Numbered from the stretch's first letter, positions 24,608 to 32,225 are shown. The stretch: DNA of 32,959 nt from Streptomyces sp. AC512_CC834 (GCF_019049325.1 NZ_JAGMUO010000075.1:1-32959), one strand, 5' to 3'. Numbers and translations are program-made. The notes: a model not told the origin generated them from the letters alone.

Positions 24608-25714
24608 CTATTCCCCTTGACCGTCGGACGGCCGCTCGGACGGCCGCTCGGACGACCGGTCGGAGGACTCGTCGGACGGCCGCTCGGACGACCGGTCGGA
24701 GGACTCGTCGGACGGCCGCTCGGAGGTCTGGTCGGACGGCTGCTCGGTGTCCGGGCGGATGTCGATCCGCCAGCCGGTCAGCCGGGCCGCGAGCCGGGCG
24801 TTCTGGCCTTCCTTGCCGATCGCCAGCGAAAGCTGGTAGTCCGGCACGATCACGCGTGCGGAACGGGCCGCCAGGTCCACGACCTCCACCTTGGAGACGC
24901 GGGCCGGGGAGAGCGCGTTCGCCACCATCTCGGCCGGGTCGTCCGACCAGTCGACGATGTCGATCTTCTCGCCGTTCAGCTCGCCCATGACGTTGCGCAC
25001 CCGGCCGCCCATGGGGCCGATGCAGGCACCCTTGGCGTTCAGGCCCGAGCGGGTGGAGCGCACGGCGATCTTGGTGCGGTGGCCGGCCTCGCGGGCGATC
25101 GCGGAGATCTCGACGGACCCGTCGGCGATCTCCGGCACCTCGAGGGCGAACAGCTTCTTCACCAGGTTGGGGTGCGTACGGGACAGCGTCACGGACGGAC
25201 CGCGCACGCCCTTGGCCACGCGGACGACGTAGGAACGCAGCCGCATGCCGTGCGGGTAGGTCTCGCCCGGCACCTGCTCCTGCACCGGCAGGATGGCCTC
25301 CAGCTTGCCGATGTCGACCAGCACGTTCTTCGGGTCGCGCCCCTGCTGGACCACGCCGGTGACGATGTCGCCCTCACGGCCGGCGTACTCGCCGAGCGTC
25401 GCGTCGTCCTCGGCGTCGCGCAGCCGCTGCAGGATGACCTGCTTGGCGGTGGTGGCGGCGATACGGCCGAAGTCGGACGGGGTGTCGTCGAACTCGCGGG
25501 CCGCCTGGCCCTCCTCGAGGTCGTCGGGGTCCTCCTTCGCCCACACGGTCACGTGCCCGGTGTTCCGGTTGAGCTCCACGCGCGCGTGCCGGCGGCTTCC
25601 CTCGGTGCGGTGATAGGCGATGAGGAGGGCCGACTCGATCGCTTCGACCAGCAGGTCGAAGGAGATCTCCTTCTCCCGTACCAAGCCCCGCAGGGCGCTC
25701 ATGTCGATGTCCAC
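24608..25714 (-). CDS. nusA: Transcription termination/antitermination protein NusA
   Basis: This 368-residue factor binds RNA polymerase and nascent RNA and affects pausing, termination and rRNA antitermination. Residues 1-110 form the polymerase-binding N-terminal domain, about 115-180 an S1 domain (GDIVTGVVQQG), and about 185-320 two KH domains with GPMGGR (233-238) and GKEGQNARLAARLTGW (300-315). After residue 320 comes a hydrophilic tail of Ser/Arg/Asp/Glu, encoded mostly by 36-bp tandem repeats giving RPSDESSDRSSE units. Start GTG 25714 is 2 nt after the rimP stop, with AGGAGG 7 nt upstream inside rimP, so the two are probably coupled. Confidence 0.97.
   Translation of the reverse strand: MDIDMSALRGLVREKEISFDLLVEAIESALLIAYHRTEGSRRHARVELNRNTGHVTVWAKEDPDDLEEGQAAREFDDTPSDFGRIAATTAKQVILQRLRDAEDDATLGEYAGREGDIVTGVVQQGRDPKNVLVDIGKLEAILPVQEQVPGETYPHGMRLRSYVVRVAKGVRGPSVTLSRTHPNLVKKLFALEVPEIADGSVEISAIAREAGHRTKIAVRSTRSGLNAKGACIGPMGGRVRNVMGELNGEKIDIVDWSDDPAEMVANALSPARVSKVEVVDLAARSARVIVPDYQLSLAIGKEGQNARLAARLTGWRIDIRPDTEQPSDQTSERPSDESSDRSSERPSDESSDRSSERPSERPSDGQGE
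24627..24746 (-). repeat. 36-bp tandem repeats in the nusA tail
   Basis: Full units lie at 24639-24674 and 24675-24710, identical to each other. A third, diverged unit starts at 24711, and a 12-bp partial copy lies at 24627-24638. Each full unit encodes the 12-residue RPSDESSDRSSE element. Confidence 0.92.
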
Positions 25715-25716
25715 GG

Positions 25717-26271
25717 CTACGCCTCCTCCTCTTCCGTCGTGTTGTCGTCGTTCTCGGTGTTCTCGGTGTTCTCGGTGTTCTTGATGTTCTTGGTGTCCTT
25801 GCGGTTGAACTCGACCTGGACGCGTGCCTTGTCGATGTCGCCGAAGGAAAGTCTGCGGGCGGTGGCCTTGCGGCCCTTGACTCCCGGCACTTCGAGGTCG
25901 AGTCCGTCCTCGTCCACGGCGAGGATGCGGGCGACCAGTTCGCCTCCCTCGTGCAACTGGAACCGCACGAGGCGGTCCGTGGCGCGCACGTAGTGGCGGT
26001 GTTCGGTGAGGGAGCGCTCCGCGCCCGGGGTGCCGACCTCGAGGGTGTACTCCCCCTCGCCCATCGCGTTGCTCTCGTCGAGCTTCGCCGAGAGCGCGCG
26101 GCTCACATCGGCGATCCGGTCCAGGTCCGCACCGGTGTCGGAGTCGACGACCACCCGCAGCACCCGCCTGCGGCCGACAGAGTCCACCGCGAGCTCTTCG
26201 AGGTCCAGTCCCTGGGAGGCGACGAGAGGCTCGAGCAGCTCTCGCAGCCTCTCGCTCTGGGTGGGGCTCAT
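25717..26271 (-). CDS. rimP: Ribosome maturation factor RimP
   Basis: This 184-residue protein is required for 30S subunit assembly. The N-terminal domain has LRELLEPLVASQGLDLEEL, then RRRVLRVVVDSDTGADLDRIADVSRALS and the family block YTLEVGTPGAERSLTEHRHY. The C-terminal SH3-like domain ends around residue 155. It is followed by a low-complexity Asn/Thr/Glu tail with KNTENTEN-type repeats encoded by a 9-bp array (25750-25794). I set the start at ATG 26271, which has GAGGAG 9 nt upstream; the frame stays open far upstream but no homologous sequence is seen there. It is the first gene of the cluster, divergent from the lipoprotein gene. Confidence 0.96.
   Translation of the reverse strand: MSPTQSERLRELLEPLVASQGLDLEELAVDSVGRRRVLRVVVDSDTGADLDRIADVSRALSAKLDESNAMGEGEYTLEVGTPGAERSLTEHRHYVRATDRLVRFQLHEGGELVARILAVDEDGLDLEVPGVKGRKATARRLSFGDIDKARVQVEFNRKDTKNIKNTENTENTENDDNTTEEEEA
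25750..25794 (-). repeat. 9-bp tandem repeat, five copies, in the rimP tail
   Basis: Three exact copies of GTTCTCGGT are followed by GTTCTTGAT and GTTCTTGGT (plus strand). They encode Asn-Thr-Glu/Asn-Ile-Lys triplets on the minus strand. Confidence 0.92.
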
Positions 26272-26499
26272 CCGGGTGACTCCTCGGCCGCGTGTGCTGT
26301 TGTGGGATGGGTCGCGTGTCTGGTCAAAGGGTATCCGGTCGCGGGGGGTGTTGCCGTCCACCCCGGTCCGGCGGTGCCGATGACTGGTGCCCGGCCGGGG
26401 CACGGGTACCGTGATCACGGGCAGGCCGCACGCGGGTTCCCGCCGCGTCGCCCGTCGCTTTGCCGTCGCTTCCGTACGAGCCTGTCGAGGACGTCTGCC

Positions 26500-27033
26500 A
26501 TGTCGTTTTCCCCATCGCCGGGCCCGCCCTCCGGGCCGCGCAGAAGGAGCCTGTTCGCGTCGGCCGCCGGGGCCGCCCTGCTCGTCGGCTGTTCCGGCGG
26601 CTCGGACTCCGGTGGTGCGGAGGCCGACCCGTCGGCCGCCGACCGGGCACGCGCGCGTGCGGCCCGGGACAGCGAGGAACTGGCCGAGCGGTACGCGGCG
26701 GTGATCGCCGCGCATCCCGGGCTGGCGGAGCGGCTGCGGCCGCTGCGGGAGGAGGTCGTACGGCACGCGGAGGCCTTCGGCGCCGTGCGTGCGGCCTCGC
26801 CGAAGGCGTCGCCTTCGGTCTCCGCGCGGGCCGCCGGACCCGCGGACGACTCCGGTGCCGTACCGGCGGCCGAGAAGGACGCCCTGGCCCTGCTCGCCGG
26901 CGCCGAGCGGAAGCTGGCGGACCGGCGCGCGGAGGTGCTGCTCGGGGTGCCGGGTGAGTCGGCGCGGCTGCTCGCCTCGGTGGCGGCGGCCGGTGCGGCG
27001 CACGTGTATCTGCTGTCTGCCGACGGAGGGTGA
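26500..27033 (+). CDS. Putative Tat-type lipoprotein
   Basis: This 177-residue protein has a short N-terminus with GPRRRSLFASAAGAALLVGCSGG. The paired arginines before a weakly hydrophobic core suggest Tat export, and LVGC is a lipobox, so the mature protein would be a membrane-attached lipoprotein. The rest is Ala/Glu/Arg-rich and predicted helical (AERYAAVIAAHPGLAERLRPLREEVVRHAEAF), with a low-complexity Ser/Pro/Ala break around residues 95-120. The helical spacing resembles ferritin-like proteins, and the next gene is a DUF4439 protein. The two may be related or interact, which is inference. The ATG has CGAGG about 9 nt upstream. It is divergent from rimP and 33 nt before the next gene. 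Confidence 0.82.
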   Translation: MSFSPSPGPPSGPRRRSLFASAAGAALLVGCSGGSDSGGAEADPSAADRARARAARDSEELAERYAAVIAAHPGLAERLRPLREEVVRHAEAFGAVRAASPKASPSVSARAAGPADDSGAVPAAEKDALALLAGAERKLADRRAEVLLGVPGESARLLASVAAAGAAHVYLLSADGG

Positions 27034-27066
27034 TGGAACGTGACGGAAGGTGATGGAAGGTGACGG

Positions 27067-27633
27067 GTGAGTGAGGCGGAGGACCGGCGGCTGGACGCAC
27101 TCCAGGCGGCGCTGTCGGCAGAGCACGCGGCGGTGTACGGCTACGGGGTCGTCGGCGGGCGGATCGGCGAGGAACGGCGCACCGAGGCACGGACGGCGTA
27201 CGACGCGCACCGGGCGCGGCGGGACGCGCTGGCGCGCGAAGTGCGCGACCTCGGCGCCGAACCGGTCGCCGCGGCGGCCGGGTACGCGCTCCCCTTCTCC
27301 GTGCCGGATTCGGCGGCGGCGGTGCGGCTGGCGGCCGAGCTGGAGGACCGGGTGGCCGGGGTCTACTCCGACCTGGTGCGGGCGGCCGAGGGGGACCCGC
27401 GGGCCGCGGCGGCCGGAGCGCTGCGTGACGCGGCGGTCCGCGCGGTGCGCTGGCGGGGCGGGAGCGTAGCCTTCCCTGGGCTCGCCGAGCGGGCCGGTGC
27501 GGGGCCCGGGCGGGACTCTGCCTCCGGTGGCTCGACTCCGGGTGGCTCGGCTGCGGGTGGCTCGACTCCGGGTGGCTCGGATCCGGGTGCTTCGGATCCG
27601 GGTACCTCGGTTTCGGCTACACCGACCGCGTAA
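27067..27633 (+). CDS. Ferritin-like domain protein (DUF4439)
   Basis: This 188-residue protein has residues about 5-145 forming a four-helix, ferritin-like DUF4439 domain: LDALQAALSAEHAAVYGYG (Glu19 and His20 in the first helix) and RTAYDAHRARRDALAREVRDLG. The role is unproven; the fold suggests metal or redox chemistry, but a full di-iron site is not evident. The C-terminal ~40 residues are Gly/Ser/Pro repeats from six 15-bp units (27526-27615). There is no signal peptide, in contrast to the lipoprotein upstream. GTG 27067 is preceded by GGAAGG. The short gap to the following gene (39 nt) suggests one operon. Confidence 0.82.
   Translation: MSEAEDRRLDALQAALSAEHAAVYGYGVVGGRIGEERRTEARTAYDAHRARRDALAREVRDLGAEPVAAAAGYALPFSVPDSAAAVRLAAELEDRVAGVYSDLVRAAEGDPRAAAAGALRDAAVRAVRWRGGSVAFPGLAERAGAGPGRDSASGGSTPGGSAAGGSTPGGSDPGASDPGTSVSATPTA
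27526..27615 (+). repeat. Six 15-bp tandem repeats in the DUF4439 gene
   Basis: Units of the GGTGGCTCGACTCCG type begin at 27526, 27541, 27556, 27571, 27586 and 27601, drifting toward the 3' end. They encode GGSTP-like pentapeptides. Confidence 0.92.
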
Positions 27634-27635
27634 CA

Positions 27636-27653
27636 CGTACGGCTGCCCGTACG
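27636..27653 (+). promoter_or_regulatory. Small hairpin before the phosphotransferase-like gene
   Basis: CGTACGG (27636-27642) and CCGTACG (27647-27653) form a 7-bp stem with a CTGC loop. It ends at the purine-rich ribosome binding site GGGAAGGGAA, so it could adjust translation of the next gene. Confidence 0.35.
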
Positions 27654-27672
27654 GGAAGGGAACGGCTCGCGC

Positions 27673-28572
27673 ATGGCTTTCGAACCGCCGCGGCGTCTGG
27701 TCAGGGCACTCGGCGAGACGGCACCGGACGGTGACGAATGGTTGGCGAAGCTGCCCGAAGCGGCGGAGCAGGCCGTGGCGCGGGGCGAGTTGACGGTGGA
27801 GCGGGTGCAGGTGCCCGGCGGGCGCAGCAGCCTGGTGGTCCTGGTGCGGACGGCCGAGGGGACGCCCGCGGTGCTGAAGCTGGCCCCGCGCCGGGCCCGG
27901 CCCCGCAGCGAGCGGGCCGCGCTCGCCCACTGGGGCGGGCTGGGCGCCGTACAGGTGCTGGACGGGGCGGACACGGAGGGCGTGCTGCTGCTGGAGCGGC
28001 TGCATCCGGACGTGTCGGTGCGGTCGCTGCCGGAGGCGAAGGCGTTGCTGGAGGCCGCGGGCACGCTGCGGCGGCTGTGGGTGGAGCCGCCCGCCGGGCA
28101 CCCCTTCGAGACCGTGGCCGAGCGGACCGGGCGGCAGGCCGAGGCCATGCGGGCGGGTGCGGCGGCCGACTCCGAGGTGGCGCCGTTGGTCGACGCGGCG
28201 CTCGCGGCGCGTGCGGAGCTGTTGGCCGCGCCGTCCGAGGGGCGGCTGCTGCATGGCACCTTCCGGCAGAGCAAGGTGCTCGCCGGGGACCGGATGCCGT
28301 GGCTTGCGGTGGGCCCCGACCCGGTGGTCGGCGAGAGCGCGTTCGACCTGGCGCGGCTGGTGCGGGACCGGGTGGAGGACCTCATCGCCCAGCCGTCGGG
28401 CGCCTCGACGACGCGGCGGCGGATCAAGCGGCTCGCGGAGTCGCTGGAGGTGGACCAGGAGCGGCTGCGGGGCTGGACGTTGTTCCGCGCGGTCGAGTCG
28501 GGCGTACGGGCCCGGCGGGTGGGGCGGGAGCAGGACGCGGAGTTGCTGCTGGAGTTCGCGGGCTGGCTGTGA
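27673..28572 (+). CDS. Aminoglycoside phosphotransferase-fold protein, probable pseudokinase
   Basis: This 299-residue cytoplasmic protein has the overall plan of APH(6)-type kinases: an N-lobe with VLVRTAEGTPAVLKLAP (lysine at the ATP site), LLLERL hinge region, and a C-lobe ending in a helical EQDAELLLEFAGWL. The catalytic loop, normally HGDxxxxN, reads HGTFRQSK (194-201). The metal-binding motif, normally IDP, reads VGP (Gly214), followed by the conserved VVGESAFDLARL. Loss of the catalytic Asp, the Asn and the metal-binding Asp argues against phosphotransfer, so it should not be called a resistance enzyme. A binding or regulatory role is inferred. It is the last of three plus-strand genes; an inverted repeat follows. 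Confidence 0.85.
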   Translation: MAFEPPRRLVRALGETAPDGDEWLAKLPEAAEQAVARGELTVERVQVPGGRSSLVVLVRTAEGTPAVLKLAPRRARPRSERAALAHWGGLGAVQVLDGADTEGVLLLERLHPDVSVRSLPEAKALLEAAGTLRRLWVEPPAGHPFETVAERTGRQAEAMRAGAAADSEVAPLVDAALAARAELLAAPSEGRLLHGTFRQSKVLAGDRMPWLAVGPDPVVGESAFDLARLVRDRVEDLIAQPSGASTTRRRIKRLAESLEVDQERLRGWTLFRAVESGVRARRVGREQDAELLLEFAGWL

Positions 28573-28696
28573 GCGGGTGCGGGTTCGGTGCCCGGGCCTC
28601 CGGCGGTGGTGCGGGATGCCTGCGGCGCCTGTGCGGGTGCCTCCGGCGGTGGGGGTGCGGGTAGCGCGGTGCGTTGTCCGGGAGTCGGGGCCGCGC

Positions 28697-28789
28697 CGGG
28701 GGGTGTCCGTCCTCGGAACGGCGCGGAATCGGTCGGCCACAGAAGTGAACTCTGCTGACGCGCCCACCTCTGCGGGCGGACACCCCCCG
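28697..28789. terminator. Long-range 13-bp inverted repeat
   Basis: CGGGGGGTGTCCG (28697-28709) pairs exactly with CGGACACCCCCCG (28777-28789). A few further pairs extend inward, and the loop is about 67 nt. It lies about 125 nt after the phosphotransferase-like gene and could act as a terminator from the plus strand. Confidence 0.45.
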
Positions 28790-28884
28790 ACCCGACCCGA
28801 CCCCTTCCCGCCGTACGCGGCTCTCCGCCCGCTCCCCGTCCCGGCTGCGGGCCATCGCCAGTCCCCCGGCTGCGGGCCGTCGTG

Positions 28885-28921
28885 CCTCCCCCAGCGCCTG
28901 AACGGGCGCCGCCCTGGGAGG
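28885..28921 (-). terminator. Hairpin downstream of proS
   Basis: CCTCCCCCAG (28885-28894) pairs with CTGGGAGG (28914-28921) with a small bulge. The interior contains GGCGCC-like complementarity. It lies about 45 nt past the proS stop and resembles a dispersed Streptomyces intergenic hairpin type. Confidence 0.5.
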
Positions 28922-28966
28922 TACCCCCAAGCGCCCGGCGACACCCGTGCCCGCGGCCCGCGACCG

Positions 28967-30670
28967 TCAGTTGGTGAGGCGGGTGATGGCCTCCTCCACC
29001 GGGAGTTCCTCGCGCTCGCCGGTGCGGCGGTCCTTCAGTTCCACGACGCCCTCGGCCGAGCGGCGGCCGGCGATCAGGATCTGGGGGACGCCGATGAGTT
29101 CGGCGTCGGTGAACTTCACGCCCGGGGAGACCCCGGCGCGGTCGTCGACCAGGACGCGGACGCCCGCCGCGGACAGCTTGTCGGAGACCTCGAGGGCCAG
29201 CTCGGTCTGGAGGGCCTTGCCTGCGGCGACGACGTGGACGTCGGCGGGGGCGACCTCCCTGGACCAGACGAGGCCCTTGTCGTCGGCGTGCTGCTCGGCG
29301 AGGGCGGCCACCGCGCGGGAGACGCCGACGCCGTAGGAGCCCATGGTGACGCGGGCCGGCTTGCCGTTCTGGCCGAGGACGTCGAGCTTGAGGGCGTCGG
29401 CGTACTTGCGGCCCAACTGGAAGATGTGGCCGATCTCGATGGCGCGGTCCAGCTTGAGGCCGGTGCCGCAGTTCGGGCAGGGGTCGCCCTCCCGGACGAC
29501 CACGACGTCGACGTAGGTGTCGACTTCGAAGTCGCGGCCCGCCACGACGTTCTTGGCGTGCGTGTGCTCCTTGTTGGCGCCCGTGATCCACGCCGTGCCC
29601 GGCGCCACGCGGGGGTCGGCGATGTACTTCACCTTGTCGCCCAGGCCCTGCGGGCCGACGTAGCCGCGGACCAGGTCGGGGCGGCCGACGAAGTCCTCGG
29701 CGGTGACCAGTTCGACGGCGGCGGGGGCGAAGTGTGCCTCGACCTTGTCCAGGTCGACCTCGCGGTCGCCGGGGACGCCCACGGCGACGATCTCGCCGTC
29801 CACCTTGACGAGGAGGTTCTTGAGGGTGGCGGAGGCTGCTACGCCCAGGGAGGCGGCCAGGGTTTCGATGGTGGGGGTGTCGGGGGTCGCGATGTCCTCG
29901 GCGGCGGGTGCGCCGGTCGCGTCCGCGGGCTGCGGCGCGTACGTGATCGCCTCCGTGTTGGCCGCGAAGTCGCAGTTCGGGCAGTCCGCGAAGGTGTCCT
30001 CGCCGGCCTCCGCGGGGGCCAGGAACTCCTCGGACTTGGAGCCGCCCATGGCGCCGGCGGTGGCCGCGCAGATGCGGTAGTCGAGGCCCAGGCGCTCGAA
30101 GATGCGCTGGTAGGCGGCGCGGTGCAGGGCGTAGGACTCGGCGAGGCCCTCGTCGGCGACGTCGAAGGAGTAGGAGTCCTTCATGAGGAACTCGCGGCCG
30201 CGCAGGATGCCGGCCCGGGGGCGGGCCTCGTCGCGGTACTTGTTCTGGATCTGGTAGAGGATGACCGGCAGGTCCTTGTAGGAGGACGCCTGGTCCTTCA
30301 CCAGGAGGGTGAAGATCTCCTCGTGGGTGGGGCCGAGGAGGTAGTCGCCGCCCTTGCGGTCCTGGAGGCGGAACAGTTCGGGGCCGTACTCCTCCCAGCG
30401 GCCGGTGGCCTCGTACGGCTCGCGCGGCAGCAGGGCGGGGAGCTGGACCTCCTGGGCGCCGATGGCGTCCATCTCCTCGCGGACGATGCGCTCGATGTTG
30501 CCGAGGACCTTCTTGCCGAGCGGCAGCCAGCTCCACAGGCCGGCGGCGGTGCGGCGCACGTAGCCGGCGCGGACCAGCAGCTTGTGGCTGAGGACCTCGG
30601 CGTCCGCCGGGTCGTCGCGCAGCGTCTTCGCCATCAACTTCGACATGCGCTGGACCGGTGCGTTGGCCAT
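28967..30670 (-). CDS. proS: Prolyl-tRNA synthetase, bacterial type
   Basis: This 567-residue class II synthetase charges tRNA-Pro. Class II motifs are present: motif 1 near VLGNIERIVREEMDAIGAQEV, motif 2 RDEARPRAGILRGREFLMKD (split by the usual loop) and motif 3 GSYGVGVSRAVAAL. Between motifs 2 and 3 is the bacterial insertion (editing) domain, including MGGSKSEEFLAPAEAGED and DCPNCDFAANTEA. The C-terminal anticodon-binding domain ends at LPVEEAITRLTN. I chose ATG 30670, giving MANAPVQRMSKLMAKTLR; AGGAG lies about 11 nt upstream. A 12-codon upstream extension is unlikely. It is last in the ispG-GNAT-GNAT-proS run, with a 73-bp gap. Confidence 0.97.
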   Translation of the reverse strand: MANAPVQRMSKLMAKTLRDDPADAEVLSHKLLVRAGYVRRTAAGLWSWLPLGKKVLGNIERIVREEMDAIGAQEVQLPALLPREPYEATGRWEEYGPELFRLQDRKGGDYLLGPTHEEIFTLLVKDQASSYKDLPVILYQIQNKYRDEARPRAGILRGREFLMKDSYSFDVADEGLAESYALHRAAYQRIFERLGLDYRICAATAGAMGGSKSEEFLAPAEAGEDTFADCPNCDFAANTEAITYAPQPADATGAPAAEDIATPDTPTIETLAASLGVAASATLKNLLVKVDGEIVAVGVPGDREVDLDKVEAHFAPAAVELVTAEDFVGRPDLVRGYVGPQGLGDKVKYIADPRVAPGTAWITGANKEHTHAKNVVAGRDFEVDTYVDVVVVREGDPCPNCGTGLKLDRAIEIGHIFQLGRKYADALKLDVLGQNGKPARVTMGSYGVGVSRAVAALAEQHADDKGLVWSREVAPADVHVVAAGKALQTELALEVSDKLSAAGVRVLVDDRAGVSPGVKFTDAELIGVPQILIAGRRSAEGVVELKDRRTGEREELPVEEAITRLTN

Positions 30671-30743
30671 GGTTCTCGTGTCTCCTGCTGCGTAAGGGTG
30701 GTGCAAGGAGGTTAGCCGGGTGGTCCGGTGCGGTGGAAATCGG

Positions 30744-31289
30744 TTATCGACCGGCCGGGGTCCGCCTGCGCAGCGGGAGCGTGGCGCCCATCACCGCGTA
30801 CGGCTTGGGGGCGCTGGGGAAGAGGACCTGGCGGGCGAGGTCCTGGTAGCCGAGGGAGCGGTAGAGGCCGCGGGCGGGGCTCTCGGTGTCGATGGCGGAG
30901 AGGATCGTGCGGGGCTCGGTGGCGGCGTCGGTGATCGTGGTGATCAGGGCGCGGCCCGCGCCGCGGTTCTGGTGGGCCGGGTGGACGTGGAGTTCGGTGA
31001 TCACGAAGGAGTCGTCGAGCCAGGCGTCGGTGCCCTGGGCGCGGAGGTAGGGCTCGACGACGGTGGACCACCAGTGGGTGCGTTCGTTGGGCATGCCGTA
31101 GACGAAGCCGACGAGACAGCCCCGGTCGGTGGCGCCGAGGGCTCTGGCGCCCGGGTGGGTCATGTGGCGCAGGACGATCTGACGGCGGACGGCCACCTCG
31201 TCGGGGCCGAGGCCGAACGCGGCGGCTTGGACGGCCAGGGCCTCGTCCACGTGCGCGGAGAGGTCCAGCGGGCCGATCACGAGGTCCAT
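30744..31289 (-). CDS. GNAT family N-acetyltransferase
   Basis: This 181-residue protein has the GNAT fold: strand 4 and the acetyl-CoA loop read ITELHVHPAHQNRGAGRALI, with the QNRGAGR pyrophosphate-binding motif (about 125-131), and a late GLYRSLGYQDLARQVLF segment typical of the family's end. The substrate is unknown. ATG 31289 is the best start available, though the ribosome binding site is weak (GTAGG about 10 nt upstream). It lies 30 nt downstream of the DUF4081 acetyltransferase and is probably co-transcribed with it and with proS. Confidence 0.88.
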   Translation of the reverse strand: MDLVIGPLDLSAHVDEALAVQAAAFGLGPDEVAVRRQIVLRHMTHPGARALGATDRGCLVGFVYGMPNERTHWWSTVVEPYLRAQGTDAWLDDSFVITELHVHPAHQNRGAGRALITTITDAATEPRTILSAIDTESPARGLYRSLGYQDLARQVLFPSAPKPYAVMGATLPLRRRTPAGR

Positions 31290-31319
31290 GGCGGGGAGCC
31301 TACAGCCCTTCCACAGGGG

Positions 31320-32168
31320 TCAGAACAGCACGCTCATGAAGGCGCCGACCTCTTGGAATCCCACCCTCAGGTACGTCCGTCGCGCCGACGTGTTGAAGTC
31401 GTTGACGTACAGGCTGGCCACCGGGGCGACGTCCGTCAGGGCGTAGCGCAGGACCGCCGCCATGCCGGGTGCCGCCAGGCCCTTGCCCCGGTACTCGGGG
31501 GCCACCCACACGCCCTGGATCTGGCAGGCGCGGTCGGTGGCGGCGCCGATCTCGGCCTTGAAGACGACCCGGCCGTCGGCGTCGAAGTGGGCGAAGGAGC
31601 GGCCGGAGCCGACGAGTTCGGCGACCCGGGCCTGGTAGAGCAGGCCTCCGTCGCCGGCCAGCGGGGAGATGCCGACCTCCTCGGTGAACATCGCCACGCA
31701 GGCCGGCATGAGCCGGTCCAGTTCGTCCTTGCGCACGCGGCGGACGTAGGGGTCCGGGACGATGCCTGCCGGCATGCGGTCGGTGACCATGAGGGGCTGG
31801 CGGGTGCGGACCTCGCGGGCCGGGCCCCAGCCCGGTTCGAGCAGGCGCCAAAGCTGGGCGGTCGGTCCTGCGGGGCCGACGATGGAGGAGCAGCGGCGGC
31901 CGGCCCGCCGGGCGCGGTCGGCGAAGGCGCGGACGGCGCGCGGGGTGGCGCAGATGGGGACGAGGTTGGCGCCCGCGTAGCACAGGGAGGTCAGCATGCC
32001 GTGCTCGTACCAGCCCCACATCTCGCCGCCGAGCCGCCAGGGGTCGAGTCCGGCGATCTGTACCCGGGCGGCGACGAAGGCGTTCGCGACCGGGTCGCGG
32101 TCGAGCACGGCGAGCGCGGCGTCCAGGTCGCTCGGTTCGAGCACGCGGGAGGTGGTCTGCGTCAACAC
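31320..32168 (-). CDS. DUF4081/GNAT acetyltransferase
   Basis: This 282-residue two-part protein has N-terminal DUF4081 (about residues 1-120; VLEPSDLDAALAVLDRDPVANAF, DPWRLGGEMWGWYEHG, CSSIVGPAGPTAQLW). C-terminal GNAT follows with the acetyl-CoA motif APEYRGKGLAAPGM and VASLYVNDFNTSARRTYLRVGF. A relative next to ispG is found in mycobacteria (Rv2867c beside gcpE, from memory), so the pairing is conserved. Substrate is unknown. I chose GTG 32168 (MLTQTTSRVLEPSDL), with GTGAGG about 10 nt upstream. An ATG at 32207 in frame would add 13 Arg/Pro-rich residues that look non-conserved. Confidence 0.9.
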   Translation of the reverse strand: MLTQTTSRVLEPSDLDAALAVLDRDPVANAFVAARVQIAGLDPWRLGGEMWGWYEHGMLTSLCYAGANLVPICATPRAVRAFADRARRAGRRCSSIVGPAGPTAQLWRLLEPGWGPAREVRTRQPLMVTDRMPAGIVPDPYVRRVRKDELDRLMPACVAMFTEEVGISPLAGDGGLLYQARVAELVGSGRSFAHFDADGRVVFKAEIGAATDRACQIQGVWVAPEYRGKGLAAPGMAAVLRYALTDVAPVASLYVNDFNTSARRTYLRVGFQEVGAFMSVLF

Positions 32169-32225
32169 GTGCGGGGGCCTCACCCTGAGATCTGCTGGTC
32201 TCCGCACTGTACCTGTCGTAAATAT

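Larger units (their letters stand above)
28573..28966. other. Convergent intergenic region with long inverted repeats
   Basis: This 394-bp gap lies between the phosphotransferase-like gene and proS, which converge. I see no credible gene. The first ~110 bp are G-rich repeats of CCTCCGGCGGTG type. Two inverted repeats (28697-28789 and 28885-28921) probably terminate transcription from both sides. Confidence 0.6.

Noticed and set aside
27673..28572. Calling this gene an aminoglycoside resistance kinase
   Set aside because: The catalytic HGD and IDP motifs are replaced by HGT and VGP, so resistance activity is not supported.
26272..28944. Upstream extension of rimP through a very long open frame
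   Set aside because: The extension overlaps three well-supported plus-strand genes and reads as low-complexity Arg/Gly/Pro sequence. ATG 26271 has a good ribosome binding site and gives the family length.
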